Shown in pieces: positions 24,120 to 29,739 of a stretch of 29,739 nt of DNA. The stretch comes from a virus. Below the pieces are notes generated by a model that worked only from the letters and a program-made list of their open reading frames with translations, searched no databases and had not been told where the DNA came from. The stretch's first letter is position 1. Every line of letters begins with the position of its first letter. Position numbers and translations under genes: made by a program. The DNA lies in IMG/VR virus record IMGVR_UViG_3300028393_000256, positions 1 to 29,739 of that record, one strand, 5' to 3'.

Positions 24120-25258
24120 AAATAACTGAACTATTGTCCGAAGCAGCAGCCCCTACAGTGGGTCGCAAGTACCAACACATCGAAGATTTGGTCTTTACCA
24201 ACGGCAGCAATGGTGGATTACACGCCGTTGAGCGATTACAAAGTATGGGCACACAGGGCAGTACCATTGAATTAAAATGGGACGGTAGTCCAGTAATGTA
24301 TTGGGGCAAGGACGAGCAAGGTCGCTTTAGCATGATACCAAAGAATGCTTGGGAATATCTCAAGCGTGGTAAAACTGAAGTAGCACCAGGCGTTCCAGCA
24401 GCAATGTACAGCCCGGAAGATATTAAAAACTTTATCATGGGCACAGGTAAAGCAACTCCTGAACAGGCACCACAACGTCAAGCCTATGCTGAAGAAATGA
24501 TGAGCCTATGGCCTTACTTTGAAAAGGTAAGCCCACAAAAAGGTTATGTTGAAGGTGGATTACTATTCTATCCCAGTAAGCCTGCACAAATGAATCCCAG
24601 CACACAGGAATACGATTTTACTCCTAACATCACAGCATTTCATATTCCAGTAGGTAGTGAGTTGGGCAAACGTATTGCCAAAGCCAAAGTTATGGTCGCT
24701 GTCACAGGATACTACGATGGTCTGGGTAGCGGTGAAGAAGGACGGTATCCCAACGCAGAAGCATTGAGCACACCAGATGTTATTGTACAGGGTACAACCT
24801 ATGTTGAGAAAGCACCAGGTGTTGAAGATGCAGGCCTAAAGAAAGCTGAGCAATTTATCACTGCCAATGCTGCCGCAATTGATGCGTTCCTAGCACCAAA
24901 GCCCGGATTAAGCAAGCCCGGAGATATCTTATATAAATTCTATAATCAAAATCTACGCATACCGGGTGTTGCTGACAAGTTCCAAGAATGGGTCACAGCC
25001 AATGTAAGTGCAGGTCAGGCACAGAAGATCCTTGCTGATCAGAAAGGACTTAACGCTGTTCTACAATCTGTAGATATGTTAAGTAAAGAAAAGTTACAAT
25101 TGATTACCAAACTAAGTGCAGGCACACACGGTGGTATCCGTCAAACCAAACCAGAAGGTTATGTACAGGCACACCCAGGTACGCAATTCAAGCGTGATCT
25201 ACCTGGACAGTTTGTCAAAGCAATCGACCAAGCCAATTGGGCACCAAGAAGAGACTAA
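24116..25258 (+). CDS. ligase/capping-type nucleotidyltransferase with capsid-targeting leader
   Basis: The 380-residue protein begins MKITELLSEAAAPTVGRKY. ELLSE/A is like the leader of T4 internal proteins (MKTYQEFIAEA), removed in the prohead. IELKWDGSPV gives K54-x-D56-G57, motif I of covalent nucleotidyltransferases, where Lys takes AMP or GMP. YVEGGLLFYPS (E146) fits motif IV, and AKAKVMVAV may be the KxK-like motif V. DNA and RNA ligases and capping enzymes share this fold; the exact class is uncertain, as spacing between motifs is longer than usual and no OB domain is obvious. It is flanked by two other nucleotidyltransferase types. Confidence 0.72.
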   Translation: MKITELLSEAAAPTVGRKYQHIEDLVFTNGSNGGLHAVERLQSMGTQGSTIELKWDGSPVMYWGKDEQGRFSMIPKNAWEYLKRGKTEVAPGVPAAMYSPEDIKNFIMGTGKATPEQAPQRQAYAEEMMSLWPYFEKVSPQKGYVEGGLLFYPSKPAQMNPSTQEYDFTPNITAFHIPVGSELGKRIAKAKVMVAVTGYYDGLGSGEEGRYPNAEALSTPDVIVQGTTYVEKAPGVEDAGLKKAEQFITANAAAIDAFLAPKPGLSKPGDILYKFYNQNLRIPGVADKFQEWVTANVSAGQAQKILADQKGLNAVLQSVDMLSKEKLQLITKLSAGTHGGIRQTKPEGYVQAHPGTQFKRDLPGQFVKAIDQANWAPRRD

Positions 25259-25259
25259 T

Positions 25260-27758
25260 ATGTTTTTAAGAAATATTTTCGAAGCTATACAACGAACAGG
25301 ACAAGGCAAGACAGCCGTTGTTGGTTGGGGCAGAGGTATGGGCCACAAAGGACATATGATGTTGGCCAGTAGTGTTATTACACAGGCAAGTAAAGTAGGT
25401 GGCGATCCTTACTTTGTTGTTAGTAAGACCGTGGGAAAAGATGATCCAATTACTCCAGATGAAAAGATAGCAATCTACAAGAAAGTATTTCCACAAAGCG
25501 GACACATTTTCCAACCTGCTACAGATGAGATTCCGGATCTAACTCGCGTATTGGCCAATTTAAATCAACAAGGTTATACAAGTGTCACAGTAGTGCTAGG
25601 TGCTGATCAAGTTAAGGCCTTTCAATACCTGAAGAATTATAACAATAAACCAGACAAATCAGGCAATATTCTATACAGTTTTGACAATTTAGACGTCATA
25701 AGTCGTCAAGAAACAGGAGATCCTAGTGCAGGGGAAGAAGGACCACGAGCTACACCAATGCGAGCCGTATTAATGGATCCTAGCAAAAGTGAGCAAGAAC
25801 AATTCCAAGTTTGGCGTGACGCAATGAGTCCAGAGATTGGAGACGACGAAGTTCGAGATCTAATGATGAAGGCCAAACAGCGTATGCAGGCAATGGTCAA
25901 GCCAAAGAAAGGTTTAAAAGAAATGGACAAATCACAAACTCCTCCGGGACGTGACGGACATGTAAGTCACGGCACATACGGTTCTAGAGACAAGAAAGAT
26001 CCGGATGCTGGTAAGAAGCAATATACTGCTAAAGGAATTACTGCCAAACAAGCAACTACAGCAGCTACCGATATCCTTAGCAAGGCATTTAAAGACTCAC
26101 AAAGAGTAGATCCACGCACTGGTAAAAAGATGGTTCAGAAAGGTGTGGCAGAGGTCACTGGTGATAAACCGTTTGACAAGATGATGACAACTATCAAGCA
26201 GGGAACTAACAAACAAAAAACCGCAGACCGCAAGGAACAGCAAAAACAAACTCAACAAAGAGCACGTGATGCTTTTGGTAATATGTTTGGTGGTGGCAAT
26301 CCTGCTGACCAGTTAAAAATTAGAGAGCAAGGTGTGGCGGAAGGCTCGGGCATGAATGTAGTCAAATCAGTCAAGGTAGGAAACTTCAGACACGATTTGG
26401 TCAATACTGGAATGGGTTGGCAGGTTCGGATCTATAACGGTGATGAACTTTATGATACTGGGTTGAGCAAGAACTCTGAAGAAAAAGGTTTAGCCGCATT
26501 GGATAACTCAGTGGCATACACTAAAAAGCAACTAAACATTAAAGAGCAAGGTGTGGCGGAAGGCTTGGATCCTGATCAGCGAGCAAGATTAGATGACCTA
26601 ATTAACACCTATAGAGATGCTACTGATCCATCCAACGACGGATACGGCGTTGACGATCATTACGATCCCGATGAAGTGTTAGATCAGATCCGACAAGAGT
26701 TTGGTGATAATGTTGCCAACAAGGTAGAAGCAGGCACAAATAAGATGCATTTTCCACGCCAGAATCACTCTTCGGGGTATGGCGACTCAATGCGTTGGAA
26801 AGAACCTATAGGTCGTATTACCAAAGCAGGTAAGATGTTTAAGCAAGACAGCGACTATAGAAAGAACACACTAAAATCTAGATTACGCAATACAGGAAAA
26901 GTAACAGAGCAAGGTGTGGCGGAAGGCTTGAACGAATTTGCTCAGGGTGATTTTAATGGCAGTGATGACAGCAATGATTTACAACTTTATCTTAATGTTG
27001 CTAAAAAGTTGAATATGAAAAAATATAAGCCATCAACAGCACACGACCTAATCGCAAAGAAAATGGCCGAGTTAGTTGATGCGGTTGATGATGAAAAAGT
27101 AGATTGGGCTCGTCATATGGCTCGTAAGGCACAAGGCTTACCGAGTATGTTGGATCAGCAAGGTGTGGCGGAAGACTTGTCAGAAATGGATAATCGTACA
27201 CCGAGCGGTGACCGCCGCGAACAAAGAGCAAATAGCCCAGAAGCAAAAGCCCAGCGTGAAAAAGAACAACAGAAACGTTTAAAAGATACAAGCCCCGAAA
27301 TGCGTAAAAAGTTACGCTTACCAGAACCAAAAGAAGGTGTGGCGGAGGCAGGCAGCAATGCCATGGATACTGTAGCTAAACGCTTGACCAATCCTAAAGA
27401 TGGAATGTCTGCTAAACTACGTGCGGCCGGTGATAAGAAACGTGATAGTCAGTATATGGGCTCACAGATTGCCAAGAACGATCGTACTAGCAAAGACGAA
27501 TGGGGCAACCTAAAAGAACTATCCAATGATACGTTAGGTCGTTATAAAAAAGCCGCCAGTGCAGATGCAACTGCTGCTGATAAAGCAGGCGACTACAAAC
27601 GTGCAGACAAACGTTTCAGTGGTATTGTCAATGCAACTAAGAAACAGTTTGCTAACGATGCTAAAAGTGTCCCAGTTAGCGAAGGTGTTGAGAACATTAT
27701 GGACAATCTTATCAATAAGATTATTATGAATGAAGCAATATCGAATAACCGTAGATGA
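25260..27758 (+). CDS. HxGH nucleotidylyltransferase fused to GVAEG-linked cassettes
   Basis: ATG 25260 is chosen, two bases after the preceding stop; the frame is open further up, but that part overlaps the ligase-like gene. Of 832 residues, 1-225 form a cytidylyltransferase-like domain: VVGWGRGMGHKGHMMLASSV (HxGH-type motif as GHKGH), VTVVLGADQVKAF, and EGPRATPMRAVLMD in place of ISSTxxR. The rest is hydrophilic, with six copies of [E/Q/K]-[Q/E/K]-GVAE-x (residues 293, 356, 429, 550, 633 and 691) separating cassettes of about 58-121 residues. It ends INKIIMNEAISNNRR. I infer a packaged multi-domain protein, perhaps cut at VAE/G. Confidence 0.8.
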   Translation: MFLRNIFEAIQRTGQGKTAVVGWGRGMGHKGHMMLASSVITQASKVGGDPYFVVSKTVGKDDPITPDEKIAIYKKVFPQSGHIFQPATDEIPDLTRVLANLNQQGYTSVTVVLGADQVKAFQYLKNYNNKPDKSGNILYSFDNLDVISRQETGDPSAGEEGPRATPMRAVLMDPSKSEQEQFQVWRDAMSPEIGDDEVRDLMMKAKQRMQAMVKPKKGLKEMDKSQTPPGRDGHVSHGTYGSRDKKDPDAGKKQYTAKGITAKQATTAATDILSKAFKDSQRVDPRTGKKMVQKGVAEVTGDKPFDKMMTTIKQGTNKQKTADRKEQQKQTQQRARDAFGNMFGGGNPADQLKIREQGVAEGSGMNVVKSVKVGNFRHDLVNTGMGWQVRIYNGDELYDTGLSKNSEEKGLAALDNSVAYTKKQLNIKEQGVAEGLDPDQRARLDDLINTYRDATDPSNDGYGVDDHYDPDEVLDQIRQEFGDNVANKVEAGTNKMHFPRQNHSSGYGDSMRWKEPIGRITKAGKMFKQDSDYRKNTLKSRLRNTGKVTEQGVAEGLNEFAQGDFNGSDDSNDLQLYLNVAKKLNMKKYKPSTAHDLIAKKMAELVDAVDDEKVDWARHMARKAQGLPSMLDQQGVAEDLSEMDNRTPSGDRREQRANSPEAKAQREKEQQKRLKDTSPEMRKKLRLPEPKEGVAEAGSNAMDTVAKRLTNPKDGMSAKLRAAGDKKRDSQYMGSQIAKNDRTSKDEWGNLKELSNDTLGRYKKAASADATAADKAGDYKRADKRFSGIVNATKKQFANDAKSVPVSEGVENIMDNLINKIIMNEAISNNRR
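26136..26156 (+). repeat. GVAEG repeat, diverged copy
   Basis: CAGAAAGGTGTGGCAGAGGTC encodes QKGVAEV. First copy in the 25260 gene. Confidence 0.75.
26325..26345 (+). repeat. GVAEG repeat, consensus copy
   Basis: Encodes EQGVAEG. The DNA core CAAGGTGTGGCGGAAGGC is identical to the copies at 26544, 26907, 29444 and 29612. Confidence 0.95.
26544..26564 (+). repeat. GVAEG repeat, consensus copy
   Basis: Encodes EQGVAEG after NIK; all 21 bases equal those at 26325-26345. Confidence 0.95.
26907..26927 (+). repeat. GVAEG repeat, consensus copy
   Basis: Encodes EQGVAEG after GKVT; all 21 bases equal the consensus copy. Confidence 0.95.
27156..27176 (+). repeat. GVAEG repeat, near-consensus copy
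   Basis: Encodes QQGVAED; it differs from consensus at the first base and in the last codon. Confidence 0.9.
27330..27350 (+). repeat. GVAEG repeat, diverged copy
   Basis: AAAGAAGGTGTGGCGGAGGCA encodes KEGVAEA; the core GGTGTGGCGGA is kept. Confidence 0.8.
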
Positions 27759-27990
27759 TGTTCCACAGGACAGCGGCGATGACGCTTATCTTGACCCAGC
27801 GGATCCAATACACGCCCTAAAAGCAACCAGCATTATGGGTGGATTAGGTGGGCAAGCACGTCTAGCAGAATACAATGCTACTCTTAGACAGCCTGTTGTA
27901 GGTAGCAACAAAGGTCAAATACAACGCGAACAAGGAATTAAACCTGGCACAGATGAATGGTTTAAACTCTGGTTCGGTAAGAATAAATAA
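27730..27990 (+). CDS. unknown small protein (86 aa)
   Basis: The start lies 29 bases inside the end of the cassette gene. The product begins MKQYRITVDDVPQDSGDDAY and ends TDEWFKLWFGKNK; GTDEWFKLWFG resembles the end of the Pol-beta-type protein (GSREWFRFMLDHIV), perhaps a shared short motif of this module. No named family. It ends in the TAAATA box ahead of dps. Confidence 0.65.
   Translation: MKQYRITVDDVPQDSGDDAYLDPADPIHALKATSIMGGLGGQARLAEYNATLRQPVVGSNKGQIQREQGIKPGTDEWFKLWFGKNK
27984..27989 (+). promoter_or_regulatory. TAAATA box, putative late promoter for dps (near-leaderless)
   Basis: TAAATA overlaps the preceding stop and ends seven bases before the ATG at 27997, with the same spacing as at 18432-18446. 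Confidence 0.5.
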
Positions 27991-27996
27991 CATATC

Positions 27997-28440
27997 ATGG
28001 ACAAATTAATTCAACTCACTCGCATTGGATTTGGTACAACTTTTAGCTTTTATGTGAAAGTTCATAGCTTTCATTGGAACGTGGAAGGTAGTGATTTCTA
28101 CGAATATCATAAACTTTTTGAGGAAATCTACAATGAAGTTTACGGTGCAATAGATCCCTACGCAGAAAATGTGCGTAAGCTAGGTGGCTACATCCCTACC
28201 AGTTATCATAATCTCAGCATGTTGACCAAGATCGAAGACGAGGATCATGTGCCAACTAAAGAAGAAATGGTACAAGAATTACTACAAGATAGTGAACGTA
28301 TACAGATTGTTCTTAAGAAAAACTACGATGCTGCCGAAGCTGCTGGGGAACACGGGCTTTCAAACTTCCTAGCAGAACGCATGGACAATCATAGAAAACA
28401 TGCATGGTTCCTACGTGCAAGTCTAAAAGGATCAATGTAA
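27997..28440 (+). CDS. dps: Dps-like mini-ferritin
   Basis: The 147-residue protein carries the Dps signature KVHSFHWNVEGSDFYEYHKL and IDPYAENVRKLGG. H26, H38, D53 and E57 have exactly the spacing of the E. coli Dps ferroxidase ligands (H51, H63, D78, E82), so iron oxidation in a dodecamer is expected, protecting DNA from peroxide. It lacks the long Lys-rich DNA-binding tail. There is no visible ribosome site; a TAAATA box ends seven bases upstream. It sits among genes with capsid-type leaders, but its own N-terminus (MDKLIQLTRIG) has none. Confidence 0.9.
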   Translation: MDKLIQLTRIGFGTTFSFYVKVHSFHWNVEGSDFYEYHKLFEEIYNEVYGAIDPYAENVRKLGGYIPTSYHNLSMLTKIEDEDHVPTKEEMVQELLQDSERIQIVLKKNYDAAEAAGEHGLSNFLAERMDNHRKHAWFLRASLKGSM

Positions 28441-28814
28441 TGCGTATCAATGAATTAATTAGTGAAGCTGTTGTTGGAAAAATGAAAAAGCGTCACGCTG
28501 CTGTTCAACAGGGTGTGACTAAAAGCCGCGACGTTGGTGGATACGATCGTGTAAATTATATGAACCGTAAGTGGATGGCTACTGCTATGGCTGACGGTAA
28601 GAATAAGAACAAGGGTGTTGATATGGACGCATATAGTTGGATGGAAAAATACAACACCGAACATCCATACACCGAAGAAGAATACAACATGTTCCGCCAA
28701 GCTGACAAAACCGTTCCAGGTGATGTCAAACATGTGACTCCGTGGAGCAAGAGTTCAGAACCAGAAGATACTCATAAGGTAAGCCCCATAGCAAATTGGA
28801 ATAAAACAAAATGA
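28440..28814 (+). CDS. small basic protein with capsid-targeting leader
   Basis: The ATG at 28440 overlaps the dps stop (TAATG). The 124-residue product starts MRINELISEAVVGKMKKRHA; ELISE/A parallels ELLSE/A in the 24116 gene and the T4 internal-protein leader. AVQQGVTKSRD at about 22-32 looks like a decayed GVAEG repeat. The rest is Lys- and Trp-containing, with no known family. A small packaged DNA-associated protein is the inference. It overlaps the next gene by ATGA. Confidence 0.72.
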   Translation: MRINELISEAVVGKMKKRHAAVQQGVTKSRDVGGYDRVNYMNRKWMATAMADGKNKNKGVDMDAYSWMEKYNTEHPYTEEEYNMFRQADKTVPGDVKHVTPWSKSSEPEDTHKVSPIANWNKTK

Positions 28815-29739
28815 ACAACGAATTTAAAAAAGTAAAAGGTGTTAATGAAACACACTATATTTTAGAAACTGCCAGCGGCGGTGCTACCAGTGCAGGTGCT
28901 GTTGCATCTGTAGCAGGAGGCGTAGGCAAAGTTCAGAAGCGCGGAAACTTATTAGCACAAGAACAAAAGAAAGAAGCACCCAAGCCTCGTAACTTTGTAG
29001 TCAAGAACGCCAAGATGGGCGGTGCTGGTCAGCACAAGGATAAGAAGAAGGCAGAGAAACAGGGCGATGTAAAACATCGTAAACCATTTGCCGAGCAAGG
29101 TGTGTCAGAGGGAGAAAATTGGGATAAATTGACTCCGCAACAAAAAGCACACGAATATAATTTAGATGCAGCACAAAGAGAATTAGATCGCCGACATGAA
29201 CAAGGCGAAGACATGACTGGTGCCAAGATTGATAAGAAAACTTATAAAATCGTTAAACCTAAACAGCAAGGTGTGGCGGAAGGTGAATACAATCCTGATA
29301 CTTTCGTAGGCAAAAAAGGAACATACAAAGGATATGGCATAACACAGGAAGGCCCATACCAATGGGGTATCAGTTCTAGTCTTAGAAAATTCTCCACGCT
29401 GGCGGCTGCCAAACGACATATTGATAAGGTCTTGGTAGTGTCAGAGCAAGGTGTGGCGGAAGGCAAAGAAGATCCAGCATCATTAAGAGCCAAAGCCAAA
29501 GAGATCAGTGACAAAATTGATGCTATTGTAAAAGATGGTGGCCGAGTTGGTTTTAACGATCCATTAAGCAGACAATTAAAAGGAATACGAGCAAAGATTC
29601 AACAAGCTAAAAAACAAGGTGTGGCGGAAGGCTCGGAACAAGAAAAACCAATCAAGAAAAGTGACTGGTTTGACCCAACTGATATGCGTAGCCCAGAAAA
29701 GCAAAAGGCTGCTTACTTGAATCACTTAGCTGCTAAGAA
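28811..29739 (+). CDS. GVAEG-cassette protein, partial at 3' end
   Basis: An open frame runs from ATG 28811 past the window edge (309 codons seen). It starts MNNEFKKVKGVNETHYILET, then a Gly/Ala-rich stretch (ASGGATSAGAVASVAGGVGK) and a basic region with KRGNLLAQEQ; this type of start occurs, to my recollection, in T4-like virion proteins. Four GVAEG-type repeats at residues 95, 152, 212 and 268 separate short cassettes. One of them (EYNPDTFVGKKGTYKGYGIT and on) resembles in plan the 26346-26543 cassette: a small beta unit with a central Trp and an Ala-rich helix. It is the second protein of the same modular design. Confidence 0.8.
   Translation, partial: MNNEFKKVKGVNETHYILETASGGATSAGAVASVAGGVGKVQKRGNLLAQEQKKEAPKPRNFVVKNAKMGGAGQHKDKKKAEKQGDVKHRKPFAEQGVSEGENWDKLTPQQKAHEYNLDAAQRELDRRHEQGEDMTGAKIDKKTYKIVKPKQQGVAEGEYNPDTFVGKKGTYKGYGITQEGPYQWGISSSLRKFSTLAAAKRHIDKVLVVSEQGVAEGKEDPASLRAKAKEISDKIDAIVKDGGRVGFNDPLSRQLKGIRAKIQQAKKQGVAEGSEQEKPIKKSDWFDPTDMRSPEKQKAAYLNHLAAK
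29093..29113 (+). repeat. GVAEG repeat, diverged copy
   Basis: GAGCAAGGTGTGTCAGAGGGA encodes EQGVSEG; the first 12 bases equal consensus. Confidence 0.85.
29264..29284 (+). repeat. GVAEG repeat, near-consensus copy
   Basis: Encodes QQGVAEG; it differs from consensus only at the first and last bases. Confidence 0.95.
29444..29464 (+). repeat. GVAEG repeat, consensus copy
   Basis: Encodes EQGVAEG; identical to the copies at 26325, 26544 and 26907. Confidence 0.95.
29612..29632 (+). repeat. GVAEG repeat, consensus core
   Basis: Encodes KQGVAEG; the 18-base core CAAGGTGTGGCGGAAGGC is intact, the first codon is AAA. Confidence 0.95.

Noticed and set aside
25116-25259. N-terminal extension of the cassette protein upstream of ATG 25260
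   Set aside because: It overlaps the ligase-like gene in another frame; the MFLRNIFEAIQ start directly after that stop fits the operon pattern.
26136-29632. GVAEG repeats as a CRISPR or as transposon ends
   Set aside because: Spacing is irregular (58-121 codons), always in frame and in one orientation, with no transposase or target duplications.
1-29739. tRNA genes, integrase or attachment sites
   Set aside because: No cloverleaf, T-arm GTTCRANYC box, recombinase motif or flanking duplication was seen by eye; a covariance search was not possible.

Overview
The window looks like part of the genome of a large tailed bacteriophage (a T4-like myovirus lineage) with a Gram-negative host. Evidence: a T4 gp44-type clamp-loader ATPase, PhoH, a gp31/GroES-like co-chaperonin, very large collagen-repeat tail fibres, a lysis cassette with inner- and outer-membrane spanins plus a family-19 glycoside hydrolase, densely packed genes with ATGA/TAATG overlaps, and recurrent TAAATA boxes resembling T4 late promoters. 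There are no rRNA genes, tRNAs or transposons that I can see. The host is not shown directly; one small secreted protein (14394-14594) looks bacterial and hints at a proteobacterium, possibly a betaproteobacterium (inference from memory).

Layout. 1-2045: small accessory genes, a sigma70-like promoter, a UvdE-type UV-damage endonuclease, and on the minus strand a Lys/Ala/Pro-rich histone-H1-like protein. 2191-6570: tail/fibre module, with an Ig-like protein, an 835-residue fibre with a collagen-like segment, repeated beta modules and a C-terminal S74 self-cleaving chaperone domain, and two small partners. 6602-9999: early/middle genes, with a stand-alone fragment resembling the DNA polymerase III alpha pre-palm region, a GroES-like protein, a TagD-like nucleotidylyltransferase, several small unknowns and the clamp loader. 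10056-10802: phoH on the minus strand with its own terminator. 10930-14594: two probable virion proteins, then the lysis cassette and a small periplasmic protein. 14650-18435: DnaJ (CbpA type), a ClpA-like unfoldase and a conserved unknown. 18446-22733: a second fibre module with a 1278-residue collagen-repeat fibre. 22736 to the end: an accessory, probably virion-associated module.

The final module is the most unusual part. Three consecutive genes carry motifs of three unrelated nucleotidyltransferase folds: Pol-beta type, KxDG ligase/capping type and HxGH adenylyl/cytidylyltransferase type. They are followed by a Dps with an intact ferroxidase site. Several genes here begin with short leaders (ELLSEA, ELISEA, QLNEG) resembling the capsid-targeting and prohead-protease sites of T4 internal proteins. 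Two long proteins are cut into cassettes by a nearly invariant in-frame 21-bp repeat encoding EQGVAEG. I infer a modular set of packaged proteins, possibly processed at VAE/G by the prohead protease, with the repeat also possibly acting at DNA level for cassette exchange.

Regulation also stands out. Sigma70-like promoters at 6567-6595 and 7727-7755 place the expected transcription start on the ATG (leaderless mRNAs), several TAAATA boxes lie just upstream of start codons, and inverted repeats are centred on three -10 boxes (211-237, 7738-7770, 14616-14638). No stretch longer than about 300 bases lacks a gene.
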